A stretch of 64,000 bases of DNA, from contig NZ_PPEG02000001.1 of assembly GCF_002899945.2 (NCBI RefSeq), positions 434,001 to 498,000 on the forward strand, read 5' to 3'. Position 1 is the first letter of the stretch. Each line of letters opens with the position of its first letter. The notes beneath the pieces were generated by a model. The model was not told the origin of the DNA. It ran no database searches and saw only the letters and a list, made by a program, of their open reading frames with translations. The stretch is from Chryseobacterium viscerum (GTDB lineage Bacteria; Bacteroidota; Bacteroidia; Flavobacteriales; Weeksellaceae). This document shows, in pieces, positions 27,421 to 35,958 of the stretch. A program made the position numbers and the translations under genes.

Positions 27421-28344
27421 TTATTTCTTTAACCAGCCTTGGTTATCTTTATTATCTGAACGTTTCTTACCGTTATCGAAATTATAGGCTAAACCTACGC
27501 CCAATGTCTGCTTCAACTGTGTTTTCCATATCTGGTTATGATCATACAGCAGATCCAGGGTAATATTGGATGAAATATATTTATTGATCTTCATATTTAA
27601 GATCGCTCCATAAGCCAGCACCAATCTATCCGGATGATCCAGATAGTTTGAAAATACAGACGCTGTATTGGTCAGGTTTATATTCTCCATGATTTTGATC
27701 TTATAGATAGCAGTCCCAAGGAAACCGAACTGGAAAAGTGATGAATCACCATTATTCTTAAGACCATAAGTTCCTGCAGTTTGAAGATCCTTATCCAAGA
27801 CAAAAGTCCATCTTGCATTGGCAGGACGTAAAGTCACTGTCAAATTATCATTAGGACGGTAGGTAACCCCTGCACCTACATTTAAATATCCCGGAGCCAT
27901 GAAATTGGAAATCTTTTTAGCATCAGGATTGTTCCCATCTTCATATCCCGGAGCAAACTGAGTCTGAAGCCCGGCTCCTGCTGAGAAATACCAGCTTTCA
28001 GCAAATTTTCTACCATAGTTTGTAGAAAGGTTGATGACATCCTGAGTTTTTCTCACTCCCGTTCCCTGAGTATTGTTCTGCCCGTAGCCCAGAATAATGA
28101 TATTTTCCCAAAGATCTTTCCCTTTTTCATAAGTCATGTTGTAATTGACACCGGCAAGCCATCCCACGTTGTTGGCTCCCCCTCCTACCCAGTTTGAAAA
28201 GGCAGCCTGATTGAGCATTAATGTATTTTGTCCCTGAATAGACCAGGCTTTAACGGTGTCTGCTGCCGGAGCAGCTGTTTTAGTCTCTTGCGCCAAAGCT
28301 ATCGCTCCAAAAGAAATGGAACTGATCAATAAAAGTTTTTTCAT
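27421..28344 (-). CDS. DUF3078 family secreted protein, copy 1
   Basis: A signal peptide (about 1-18, ending ALAQ) and about 290 residues of alternating beta-strand pattern suggest an outer-membrane barrel. The DUF3078 pattern is plain: AFSNWVGGGANNVGWLAGVNYN at about 50-70 and GLQTQFAPGYEDGNN. Function is unknown. It is a close paralogue of 29873-30799: most residues are the same and insertions are almost absent. Its promoter box (TACATTTG, complement at 28360-28367) lies 15 bases before the start. Confidence 0.88.
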   Translation of the reverse strand: MKKLLLISSISFGAIALAQETKTAAPAADTVKAWSIQGQNTLMLNQAAFSNWVGGGANNVGWLAGVNYNMTYEKGKDLWENIIILGYGQNNTQGTGVRKTQDVINLSTNYGRKFAESWYFSAGAGLQTQFAPGYEDGNNPDAKKISNFMAPGYLNVGAGVTYRPNDNLTVTLRPANARWTFVLDKDLQTAGTYGLKNNGDSSLFQFGFLGTAIYKIKIMENINLTNTASVFSNYLDHPDRLVLAYGAILNMKINKYISSNITLDLLYDHNQIWKTQLKQTLGVGLAYNFDNGKKRSDNKDNQGWLKK

Positions 28345-28359
28345 AATGTCGATTTATTA

Positions 28360-28367
28360 CAAATGTA
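28360..28367 (-). promoter_or_regulatory. -7 box of DUF3078 copy 1
   Basis: TACATTTG on the minus strand matches the Bacteroidota -7 box, 15 bases from the start codon. No -33 element was recognised. Confidence 0.45.
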
Positions 28368-28521
28368 TAAATAATAATTTACGCCGGAAGAAAATTCACT
28401 TTAAAATGAATTTAACATAAGCGATTTTAGCCCCATAACACCATGAAAACAACTCGTTTAAAGATAACCCACATCCATTATGAACTTAAACCAACTTAAA
28501 ACTACAGTATTGTAAAAGCAA

Positions 28522-28549
28522 AAAAACACCTCATTTCTGAAGTGTTTTT
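28522..28549. terminator. Terminator after the third GLPGLI gene (duplicate of 29822-29849)
   Basis: AAAAACACCTCA / TGAAGTGTTTTT forms a hairpin with one mismatch. The same run of about 30 bases, loop and mismatch included, recurs at 29820-29850, downstream of DUF3078 copy 2. Confidence 0.82.
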
Positions 28550-28569
28550 CTTACTAATAACCATTAATT

Positions 28570-29355
28570 TTAATTGATATTTAACTCAATAGGATTGTAG
28601 TTTTTTGCTCTTTCTTGAGCCTTTTTAAGGAGAGAACGACGTTCATCAGGATCTTCAATAAATTTATTATAAAGAGTAGGATTCGTTAATTCTTTTCTTC
28701 GATAGTCAAATATATTTTCTTTTTTCACTAGTCTAGCATTGGAGTGCAAATTTGCAGAATTACAATAATATTTCCTTTTTCTGAAATTATACATTGTAAA
28801 ATGATAATCATCTTTGTCATCAAACACTTCTAGAATCAATCCTGGTAATTTACTAAACTTGTATGGACCAAAAGGGAGAGGTATTTCTTTAACAAAATAT
28901 GCAATCCAAATTCTACCATACTTTTTTGTTATGGCTTTTTGACATTTATACTTTCCAATTGTTTTGAATTCATTTATAAGTTGCCAATTGGTATTATTCG
29001 TTTCTTCATATTTAAAATATTCATTAGATGTTTTAAAAGTTACATAAAGTTTTCCCATTGTTGTTCCAATACTTTCAGAAAATTCGGAAGTATATTTCAT
29101 TTGTTCTTCAATCGGACTGTTTTCATGAAGCTTTTTTTCAAAACGAAGTGAATCCCCAACATATTGATTCATATTTTTATAATAAGATTCTTTCTCATTC
29201 ATCAAAAGTGCAAATGCTGCATCTTGAACAATAGCATTTTTCATTTGGCTTTTATAAACCAATTTATAATCAGCCTCATATACAACATTAAACCCTCCTT
29301 GAGACTTAATAATAATTATGAAGAAAAAGAAAAATAGACTGTAATAGATTTTCAT
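28570..29355 (-). CDS. GLPGLI family secreted protein (third copy)
   Basis: A signal peptide (about 1-18) is followed by the family core: IWIAYFVKEIPLPFGPYKFSKLPGLILEVFDD near 147-178, with KLPGLI in place of GLPGLI. The C-terminus ends ...NPIELNIN, like the two members at 21-22.8 kb. It is shorter (261 residues) and lacks the Gly-rich segment. It is more AT-rich than its flanking DUF3078 copies, hinting at a separate history. It lies 61 bases after a small two-cysteine peptide gene in the same direction. Confidence 0.87.
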   Translation of the reverse strand: MKIYYSLFFFFFIIIIKSQGGFNVVYEADYKLVYKSQMKNAIVQDAAFALLMNEKESYYKNMNQYVGDSLRFEKKLHENSPIEEQMKYTSEFSESIGTTMGKLYVTFKTSNEYFKYEETNNTNWQLINEFKTIGKYKCQKAITKKYGRIWIAYFVKEIPLPFGPYKFSKLPGLILEVFDDKDDYHFTMYNFRKRKYYCNSANLHSNARLVKKENIFDYRRKELTNPTLYNKFIEDPDERRSLLKKAQERAKNYNPIELNIN

Positions 29356-29416
29356 TGTTTAAATACACAAGCAAAGTATAATTAATACTTTGCTTGAGGT
29401 TTTGAATTAGAATTAA

Positions 29417-29617
29417 TTAGTGAATATAAAGAGTTATCCCTTTTGGAGTAGTACCACATTCGTTATAATTAACAAATTGTAAAAAAGTTGTTACTTGCTC
29501 CATGGTATACCCTTGCGTTTGTGTAACATTTACAACAGTCCCACAAGAAGTCCTGAAAGGAAATGCACTTGCCACACCAGCGATTAATAATGTGCCTACT
29601 AATAATGTTTTTTTCAT
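29417..29617 (-). CDS. Small secreted two-cysteine protein
   Basis: The 66-residue protein has a clear Sec signal peptide (MKKTLLVGTLLIAGVASA, cleavage after about residue 18). A mature part of about 48 residues follows, with two Cys (in RTSCGTVV and YNECGTTP) that could form a disulfide. No family is recognised. It precedes the third GLPGLI gene by 61 bases and may be co-transcribed. A matching -7 box lies at 29661-29668. Confidence 0.65.
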   Translation of the reverse strand: MKKTLLVGTLLIAGVASAFPFRTSCGTVVNVTQTQGYTMEQVTTFLQFVNYNECGTTPKGITLYIH

Positions 29618-29660
29618 AATTAATTTGTTTTTTTGTTATTACTATTTTAAAAATTCATTT

Positions 29661-29668
29661 CAAATATA
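29661..29668 (-). promoter_or_regulatory. -7 box of the small secreted protein gene
   Basis: TATATTTG on the minus strand, 43 bases from the start codon. No -33 element is obvious. Confidence 0.4.
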
Positions 29669-29819
29669 TTAAATAAATCATATCAGTAGAGATTTATTTT
29701 TTTTATGTTAAGTTATTGTTTATCAATTATTTATACGCAAGTAGGGATGGGTTTTATTTCTCATTATGGTATACCGAAAGGTTATTAGAAATATTTTCTA
29801 ACAGTAATTCAATAATGCA

Positions 29820-29850
29820 AAAAAAACACCTCATTTCTGAAGTGTTTTTT
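29820..29850. terminator. Terminator after DUF3078 copy 2 (duplicate of 28522-28549)
   Basis: The hairpin AAAAACACCTCA / TGAAGTGTTTTT is flanked by A and T tracts. It is identical in stem, loop and mismatch to the terminator 1.3 kb away. Confidence 0.82.
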
Positions 29851-29872
29851 CTATTGAATATGTGATTTTATA

Positions 29873-30799
29873 TTATTTTTTTATCCACCATTGGCTGTCT
29901 TTACGATCAGATCTTTTCACTCCATTATTCAGTGTGTAAGCGAATCCAATTCCAAGGGTTTGTTTCAGCTGCGTTTTTTCTATCTGATTGTGATCGTACA
30001 ACAAATCTAATGTCACATTGGATGAGATATATTTGTTTACTTTCAGGTTCAATAGTGCTCCATACGCAAGAACCAATCTGTCCGGGCGGTCAAGATAATT
30101 TGAAAAGACAGAAGCTGTATTCGTTAAGTAGATATCTTCCATTATTTTCAGTTTATATATTGCCGTTCCCAAAAAACCGAATTGTAATAAGGAAGTATCA
30201 CCATCGCTTTTCAAACCATAACTTCCTGCTGTCTGAAGGTCTTTATCCAATACAAAAGTCCACCTGGCGTTGGTAGGACGTAAAGTGACCGTAAGATCAT
30301 CATTAGGCCTGTACGTGATACCCATACCGACATTCACATAACCTGGCGCCATAAAATTCGATATTTTCTTTGCTTCAGGATTATTTCCGTCTTCATACCC
30401 TGCGGCAAACTGTGACTGAAGCCCGGCCCCTCCAGAGAAATACCAACTTTTTGAAAACTTCCGCCCATAATTGGTAGAAACATTGATAACATCCTGGGTT
30501 TTTCTTATTCCCAATCCCTTCGTATCATTCTGCCCGTAGCCCAGTATAATAATATTCTCCCAAAGATCATTATCCTTTTCATAGGTCAGATTGTAATTGA
30601 CTCCGGCAAGCCATCCCACGTTGTTGGCTCCCCCTCCTACCCAATTTGAAAAGGCAGCCTGGTTGATCATTAATGTATTTTTTCCTACAACCGACCAGTA
30701 TTTTACTGTGTCTACCACTACGGAATCTTTTTTCAATTCTTCTTGTGCACTTGCATAAATTCCCATAAAAATGGAAAGAATCAATAAAAACTTCTTCAT
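29873..30799 (-). CDS. DUF3078 family secreted protein, copy 2
   Basis: A paralogue of the copy at 27421-28344 with the same architecture: signal peptide (about 1-18, ending ASAQ), AFSNWVGGGANNVGWLAGVNYN, LQSQFAAGYEDGNN and an all-beta pattern ending in a Lys-rich tail. The two differ mostly at the N-terminus (EELKKDSVVVDTVKYW against TKTAAPAADTVKAW) and near the C-terminus. An outer-membrane location is inferred. The promoter box lies at 30821-30828. Confidence 0.88.
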   Translation of the reverse strand: MKKFLLILSIFMGIYASAQEELKKDSVVVDTVKYWSVVGKNTLMINQAAFSNWVGGGANNVGWLAGVNYNLTYEKDNDLWENIIILGYGQNDTKGLGIRKTQDVINVSTNYGRKFSKSWYFSGGAGLQSQFAAGYEDGNNPEAKKISNFMAPGYVNVGMGITYRPNDDLTVTLRPTNARWTFVLDKDLQTAGSYGLKSDGDTSLLQFGFLGTAIYKLKIMEDIYLTNTASVFSNYLDRPDRLVLAYGALLNLKVNKYISSNVTLDLLYDHNQIEKTQLKQTLGIGFAYTLNNGVKRSDRKDSQWWIKK

Positions 30800-30820
30800 T
30801 ACTCTAAATAATTTTCAGTA

Positions 30821-30828
30821 CAAAAATA
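30821..30828 (-). promoter_or_regulatory. -7 box of DUF3078 copy 2
   Basis: TATTTTTG on the minus strand lies 21 bases before the start codon. No -33 element is obvious. Confidence 0.45.
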
Positions 30829-31049
30829 TTAATATATTTTTTTTTAAAGGTAAATTCTGCTTTAAAGAATCCAATTTCCTTACAGTTGAATTACTTCTCA
30901 ATCCTATATTTCTATAAAATCAATGCCAAAATAATAAGTTTGAAAAATAAATTTGATACCTTTTGTCTTAAAATCAGTTTGATAGATCCATATTCATCGA
31001 CAAATTTTCCGAAATTTATCATTGGCTTTTGATTTGACGTAGAATCCTC

Positions 31050-31817
31050 ATGTTTAAAAATGTAATTTCCAAAAGAGCGGTTATATACCCATTGCTGATG
31101 TTATCTGCAATGTGGTTAGGGTATTTTTTACAAATGCAGGGCTTTTTTCAAAGCTGTTTTGGAGCCATCATTCCGCTTTTACCAGAAGGATTGCTGGGTA
31201 TAGTTACCTCTCCCCTTTTACACGGAAATATCGATCATATTATAGGAAATTCAATCCCGATAGCGGCATTGATGTTTCTGCTCTATCAGTTTTATCCTTT
31301 AGTCGCGAACAAGGTTTTCATTATCGGCTGGCTGGCAACAGGACTTTTGGTATGGCTACTTCCTCCTATTGACATTCTCACCGGCGAATATATGTACACC
31401 TGTACCATCGGAGCCAGTGGTGTGGTATATGTTCTTGCATTTTTCCTCTTTTTCAGCGGTGTATTCAAATGGAACACAAAACTTCTGACCATTTCAATGC
31501 TTGTGGTACTGTATTATGGAAGTTTAATCTGGGGAATGTTGCCAGAAGAGCTATTTTATAACATGCAGGAGCCGAGTAAAATCTCATGGCAGGCCCATCT
31601 TTCCGGAGCTGTAGTAGGAAGTATTATTGCATTTTCCTTTAGAAATGTGGGCGAAAAGAAGAAAAAATTTATTTGGGAATTTCCTAATTATTATAACGAA
31701 AAGGATGATAAACTGTGGCAGGAATACAAGGAAAATCACCCGGAAGATTTCATGGAGCTTCCTTACAAGAAAAGAGATGATATCTGGGATCATTTGGAGG
31801 AATTAAGAAAAAGATAA
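31050..31817 (+). CDS. Rhomboid-family intramembrane serine protease
   Basis: About six membrane helices carry the rhomboid catalytic pattern. The family's HGNIDHIIGNS sequence lies near 60-70, the nucleophile is S123 in GASGVVY, and the partner His is H183 in QAHLSGAVVG. Such enzymes cut transmembrane helices of substrates within the membrane. The last 50 residues are a soluble, charged tail with WE/W-rich segments. The target is unknown. It is 33 bases upstream of dprA, which has its own promoter box. Confidence 0.92.
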   Translation: MFKNVISKRAVIYPLLMLSAMWLGYFLQMQGFFQSCFGAIIPLLPEGLLGIVTSPLLHGNIDHIIGNSIPIAALMFLLYQFYPLVANKVFIIGWLATGLLVWLLPPIDILTGEYMYTCTIGASGVVYVLAFFLFFSGVFKWNTKLLTISMLVVLYYGSLIWGMLPEELFYNMQEPSKISWQAHLSGAVVGSIIAFSFRNVGEKKKKFIWEFPNYYNEKDDKLWQEYKENHPEDFMELPYKKRDDIWDHLEELRKR

Positions 31818-31829
31818 AGCTTATTTCAC

Positions 31830-31837
31830 TACATTTG
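31830..31837 (+). promoter_or_regulatory. -7 box of dprA
   Basis: TACATTTG, a full match to the box, lies 13 bases before the dprA start. dprA can therefore be transcribed independently of the rhomboid gene. Confidence 0.5.
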
Positions 31838-31850
31838 AAAAAACACATAC

Positions 31851-32960
31851 ATGATCTCCGAAGAATATTTTTACGCCATCGCACTCCGCGAATGCAGCCA
31901 GATTGGCGACATCCATTTTAACAGACTGGTGCGTACTTTCGGAAGTGCTCAGGAAACATGGAAAAGAGCAAAGAAAGAGTATAAACAACTGGAAGGAATA
32001 GGACAAAAAACGGTTTCGGATATTGGCAGCAAGGATCATTTGAAATTCGCAGAAGAAGAATTAAAATTTTGCGAAAAGCATAATATCCAAATCAAGCTAA
32101 GACACCTTAATGAAACTCCGTCTCTCCTTAATGAATGTACGGATGCTCCAGCTATACTTTACCAAAAAGGAAGCCTTGATGATACTCTTTCCACAATAAG
32201 CATAGTAGGGTCCAGAAATATGACAGCCTATGGTCAACAGTTTATTGGGGACTTTTTTGAGGCTACGCAGTCTTCAAAATACATATCGGTAAGCGGCTTG
32301 GCATTAGGAGTGGACAAAGAGGTTCATGAGCAGTCTATTCATCACCAAAAACCTACCGTAGCAGTCCTTGCCCATGGTTTTCAATATTTATATCCGGCAA
32401 AAAACAGAAAGCTTTCAGAGAAAATTCTTCAGGAAGGAGGAGCATTAGTAACAGAGTTCAGTTCTTCCAGAAAACCAGACCGCGAAAACTTCATCCAGAG
32501 AAACAGAATTGTGGCAGGAATATCACCATCCACTATTGTCGTGGAAACCGGTTTTGGCGGTGGTTCTGTAAGTACAGCAGCTTTTGCCAATGACTACAAT
32601 CGGGATGTTTTTGCCCTACCGGGAAAAATCACAGACCTCTGCAGCCAGGGGTGTAATCAATTGATTTTCCATAACAAAGCGACAGCCATTTCTACCATAA
32701 AAGATCTTATCGGCTTACTCGGATTTAATGGTCCTAAAGAAAAAATTGAAGAGTTATTTCCTTACAGCGAGACCACAATACAATTATCTGATAATCAATA
32801 TTTAATATATCAATCCATAAGAGAACATCCTCAGATTTCTCTGGACGATTTGTCACAGAAAATGGATGTCTCTCCTCACAAAATCTTACCAATAATTTTA
32901 GAATTGGAACTTTTAGGGAAAGTAAAATCATTTTCCGGGAGGCAATTTGTGGCAATTTAA
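31851..32960 (+). CDS. dprA: DNA-processing protein DprA
   Basis: Binds incoming single-stranded DNA and loads RecA during natural transformation, in the cytosol. The Rossmann-like core is present: GSRNMTAYGQ, VSGLALGVD (about 148-156), AHGFQYLYPAKN, GGALVTEF and NRIVAGIS. A HhH-like N-terminus (YKQLEGIGQKTVSDI) and a winged-helix C-terminus (about 310-369, ISLDDLSQKMDVSPHKILPIILELELLGKV) complete the full-length architecture. Confidence 0.96.
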   Translation: MISEEYFYAIALRECSQIGDIHFNRLVRTFGSAQETWKRAKKEYKQLEGIGQKTVSDIGSKDHLKFAEEELKFCEKHNIQIKLRHLNETPSLLNECTDAPAILYQKGSLDDTLSTISIVGSRNMTAYGQQFIGDFFEATQSSKYISVSGLALGVDKEVHEQSIHHQKPTVAVLAHGFQYLYPAKNRKLSEKILQEGGALVTEFSSSRKPDRENFIQRNRIVAGISPSTIVVETGFGGGSVSTAAFANDYNRDVFALPGKITDLCSQGCNQLIFHNKATAISTIKDLIGLLGFNGPKEKIEELFPYSETTIQLSDNQYLIYQSIREHPQISLDDLSQKMDVSPHKILPIILELELLGKVKSFSGRQFVAI

Positions 32961-33094
32961 GAATTAATGATTTCTTAATATTGCATTATTTCATACATAA
33001 CATTTCATTTTTAATAAAATTTAAACACAAATTATCAATTTAATAATATTATGGAACATTATTATTTAATTTTTAACAATCTTAAAATATAGTG

Positions 33095-33124
33095 TTGTGA
33101 ATCTTGAAAAAAAAATTAAATTTG
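33095..33124 (+). promoter_or_regulatory. Promoter of gdhA
   Basis: TTG at 33095-33097, a 19-base spacer and TAAATTTG at 33117-33124 form a complete Bacteroidota-type promoter, 26 bases before gdhA. Confidence 0.7.
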
Positions 33125-33150
33125 TTGACAATAATATTCAACCTTAATAT

Positions 33151-34509
33151 ATGGAACAATATAATATTGACCAGAAAATCCAAGAGTTTATTGCAAAAAT
33201 TGAAGCAAAAAATCCTAACGAACCAGAGTTCTTACAGGCCGTAAAAGAAGTTGCCGTAACTGTAATTCCGTTCATTGCTACTAAAAAAGAATATACCGGA
33301 ATGAAGCTGCTTGAAAGAATGGCTGAAGCTGAAAGAATTATTATTTTCAGAGTTCCATGGGTTGATGACAAAGGAGAAATTCAGGTTAACAGAGGTTTCA
33401 GAATTCAGATGAACTCTGCAATTGGTCCATACAAAGGAGGAATTCGTTTCCACCCTACTGTAAACTTATCGGTTCTTAAGTTCTTAGCTTTCGAACAAGT
33501 ATTCAAAAACTCTCTGACAACTCTTCCAATGGGAGGTGGTAAAGGAGGTTCAGATTTTGATCCACAAGGAAAATCTGATATGGAAGTAATGCGTTTCTGC
33601 CAGGCTTTCATGACAGAACTATGTAAGCACATCGGTCCTGAAACAGATGTACCTGCAGGAGATATCGGTGTTGGAGCAAGAGAAATCGGATATTTATTCG
33701 GACAGTACAAGAAAATCAGAAACGAATTTACTGGAGTTCTTACAGGAAAAGGTCTTGCTTACGGAGGTTCATTAATCCGTCCTGAAGCTACAGGATACGG
33801 TGTTGTATACTTCGCTGAGCAGATGCTTAAAACTATCGGACAAAATTTCCAAGGGAAAATAGTAACTGTATCAGGTTTCGGAAACGTAGCTTGGGGAGTT
33901 ATCAAAAAAGCAACTGAACTAGGGGCTAAAGTAGTAACGGTTTCTGGTCCTGACGGATATATCTACGATAAAGATGGTATCAGCGGAGAAAAGATTGATT
34001 ATTTATTAGAGCTTAGATCTTCAGGAAATAACAGAGCTGAAGATTATGCTAAAAAATATCCATCTGCTGAGTTCCACGCTGGAAAACGTCCTTGGGATGT
34101 GAAGTGTGATGTTGCGTTCCCTTCTGCAACTCAAAACGAATTAGATTTAGATGATGCAAGAAAACTAGTTGAAAACGGATGTGTTTGTGTAACTGAAGCG
34201 GCCAATATGCCTTCTACACTGGATGCCATCAACTATTTCTTAGACAATAAAGTATTATTCTCTCCTGGTAAGGCTTCCAATGCTGGAGGTGTTGCTACAT
34301 CAGGATTAGAAATGACTCAGAACTCTATCCGTCTTAACTGGACTTCTGAAGAAGTTGACGCAAGATTAAAGGAAATCATGATCGGTATCCACAAAGCTTG
34401 TAGAGACTACGGAAAAGACGAAGACGGTTATGTAAACTACGTAAAGGGTGCAAATATTGCCGGCTTCGTAAAGGTAGCAGAAGCAATGTTGGCTCAAGGA
34501 GTTGTGTAA
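33151..34509 (+). CDS. gdhA: Glutamate dehydrogenase (NADP-type, hexameric)
   Basis: Interconverts 2-oxoglutarate plus ammonium and glutamate. Family signatures are intact: RVPWVDDKGEIQVNRGFR near the N-terminus, the active-site segment PMGGGKGGSDFDPQGKSD (about 128-145), GSLIRPEATGYGVVYFAE and the Rossmann loop VSGFGNVAWG. At 452 residues it belongs to the small hexameric class. NADP use is typical of that class but was not proven here. Monocistronic: its own promoter, then a terminator. Confidence 0.95.
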   Translation: MEQYNIDQKIQEFIAKIEAKNPNEPEFLQAVKEVAVTVIPFIATKKEYTGMKLLERMAEAERIIIFRVPWVDDKGEIQVNRGFRIQMNSAIGPYKGGIRFHPTVNLSVLKFLAFEQVFKNSLTTLPMGGGKGGSDFDPQGKSDMEVMRFCQAFMTELCKHIGPETDVPAGDIGVGAREIGYLFGQYKKIRNEFTGVLTGKGLAYGGSLIRPEATGYGVVYFAEQMLKTIGQNFQGKIVTVSGFGNVAWGVIKKATELGAKVVTVSGPDGYIYDKDGISGEKIDYLLELRSSGNNRAEDYAKKYPSAEFHAGKRPWDVKCDVAFPSATQNELDLDDARKLVENGCVCVTEAANMPSTLDAINYFLDNKVLFSPGKASNAGGVATSGLEMTQNSIRLNWTSEEVDARLKEIMIGIHKACRDYGKDEDGYVNYVKGANIAGFVKVAEAMLAQGVV

Positions 34510-34520
34510 CAGAAAAAAAT

Positions 34521-34550
34521 AAAGGTTGGGAAAAATTCCCGACCTTTTTT
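34521..34550 (+). terminator. Rho-independent terminator of gdhA
   Basis: The stem AAAGGTTGGGAA / TTCCCGACCTTT, with one G-T pair, is followed by T residues 12 bases after the gdhA stop. Confidence 0.88.
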
Positions 34551-34601
34551 GATAAAGCCTGTTCCCGGGATAATGGGAAAAAAGTAAAAAGTGAAAGGAG
34601 A

Positions 34602-34633
34602 AAGCGCTGCTATATGCAGCGCTTTTTTTTTAT
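34602..34633 (+). terminator. Second terminator with no gene in front of it
   Basis: The stem AAGCGCTGC / GCAGCGCTT with a TATAT-type loop and a nine-base T-tract lies 52 bases after the gdhA terminator. No open frame lies between them. It may be a backup terminator or the 3' end of a short RNA. Confidence 0.85.
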
Positions 34634-34642
34634 TTTTATGTC

Positions 34643-35011
34643 ATGAAAAACACTTTTAAAAATATTGATGAATACATTCTTCTGTTCCCCATAGAAGTAC
34701 AGGGAAAACTGCTTGAGCTGAGACAAGCCATTCACTCACAGGTTCCGGATCTGGAAGAGTATATCGGATACCAGATGCCTGCTTTCAGGTATAAAGGAAA
34801 ACCTTTAGTTTACTTTGCGGGGTATAAAAAGCATATTGGGTTCTATCCGGGGGCTGAGGGCATCAGTAATTTTGAGAAAGATTTTGAGGAAAGGAATTAT
34901 AAATTTTCAAAAGGAGCTGTACAGTTTCCGATTACCGAAGATCTTCCGCTGGATTTGATTCATGCAATTGTTCAGTTCAAAGTAAAAGAAACAGAACAGA
35001 AAAAATCCTGA
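34643..35011 (+). CDS. DUF1801 domain protein
   Basis: A 122-residue cytosolic protein with the DUF1801 (YdhG/frataxin-like fold) pattern: IDEYILLFPIEVQGKLLELRQ, EEYIGYQMPAFRYKGKPLVYFAGYKKHIGFYPG and a C-terminal helix with KEALIHAIV-type spacing. Some members have been described as intracellular iron chaperones, but the function of most is unproven. Its stop codon lies inside the terminator hairpin of the convergent minus-strand gene. Confidence 0.85.
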   Translation: MKNTFKNIDEYILLFPIEVQGKLLELRQAIHSQVPDLEEYIGYQMPAFRYKGKPLVYFAGYKKHIGFYPGAEGISNFEKDFEERNYKFSKGAVQFPITEDLPLDLIHAIVQFKVKETEQKKS

Positions 35012-35030
35012 AATACAAGATTTCAGGATT
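35003..35030 (-). terminator. Terminator of the minus-strand low-complexity gene
   Basis: The inverted repeat AATCCTGAAAT / ATTTCAGGATT is followed on the minus strand by a T-rich stretch. It overlaps the 3' end of the DUF1801 gene. Confidence 0.75.
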
Positions 35031-35055
35031 CCGACTAGTGTTTGCTAACGTGCTT

Positions 35056-35358
35056 TTACTTCTTCTTCTTTTTGTCTTTCTTTCCTTCTTTAGGAGCATC
35101 TGCAGGCTTAGTTGCATCCGTAGGGGTTGTACTTACCGATGGATCAACTGCGGGAGAAGTCTCCATTGTAGTAGCAGGTGTTTTTTCCTGTTGATTCTTT
35201 GGATCCGAAGGACTTGTAGTCTGTGTATTCGGTTGTTGAGTTTGAGTTGTCGTTGGTTTATTAGTGGAGGTATCAGCTGGCTTTTGTGGTGTAGATTGTG
35301 CTGATACTGCGATTACTCCGACTAATGTAAACGCTGCCGTTAAAAATAACTTTTTCAT
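35056..35358 (-). CDS. Small secreted low-complexity Thr/Pro/Gln/Lys protein
   Basis: A signal peptide (MKKLFLTAAFTLVGVIAVSAQ) is followed by about 80 residues composed almost only of Thr, Pro, Gln, Ser, Asp, Ala and Lys. It ends in GKKDKKKKK. No folded domain is visible; it is likely disordered and periplasmic or surface-bound. Similar repetitive small proteins are common in Flavobacteriia and carry no known function. Confidence 0.72.
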   Translation of the reverse strand: MKKLFLTAAFTLVGVIAVSAQSTPQKPADTSTNKPTTTQTQQPNTQTTSPSDPKNQQEKTPATTMETSPAVDPSVSTTPTDATKPADAPKEGKKDKKKKK

Positions 35359-35469
35359 AATGTAATATTTAAATGATTGTTTAACTTAAACGAGGCATCA
35401 TTTATAAAATTATGTGTAAAAAGCTTATTTAACGTACTTTATAATTATTTAAGAGGATTTCACAAAAAA

Positions 35470-35958
35470 TTATTTTGCTATATTTTTCATCATTTTTTCT
35501 ACAAATTCAAATGCTGCGGGGCAGATTACCGTATTTTTCAGCATCAGATTATTAATCTGATAAATCTTCTTACGGTCTGTATGAGGGTATTCCCGGCAGG
35601 CTTTAGGTCTCACTTCATAGATAGAGCAGGTATTATCAGTGTTCAGGAAAAAGCAGGGAAGATTCTGTAATACTTTGTCATTATCTTCATCTACCCTTAG
35701 AAACTTGGCTTCAAAGTCTGCAGACTTCATGCGGAGATGCTTGGCAATACGTTCAACGTCCTTTTCAGTATACAACGGACCGGTTGTTTTGCAGCAATTG
35801 GCACATTGTAAACAGTCTATTTCATCAAAAACTTCCTCATGGGTTTCCTGTACAATATAATCAAGGTTTTTGGGCGGTTTTTTCTTTAATCCGTCCAGAA
35901 ACTTCTTGTGCTCTTTCTGTTTTTGTATTGCTTGTTTTTTATAAAAATCTAAATTCAT
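35470..35958 (-). CDS. YkgJ-family cysteine-cluster protein
   Basis: The protein has the YkgJ zinc/iron-chelating cysteine pattern: CLQCANCCKTTGPLYTEKD, CFFLNTDNTCSIYEVRPKACREYPH and a late Cys in NTVICPAAFE. The family is a putative Fe-S or metal-binding domain of unknown role. The start codon directly abuts the stop codon of the upstream ion-channel gene, so the two are translationally linked. Confidence 0.9.
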   Translation of the reverse strand: MNLDFYKKQAIQKQKEHKKFLDGLKKKPPKNLDYIVQETHEEVFDEIDCLQCANCCKTTGPLYTEKDVERIAKHLRMKSADFEAKFLRVDEDNDKVLQNLPCFFLNTDNTCSIYEVRPKACREYPHTDRKKIYQINNLMLKNTVICPAAFEFVEKMMKNIAK

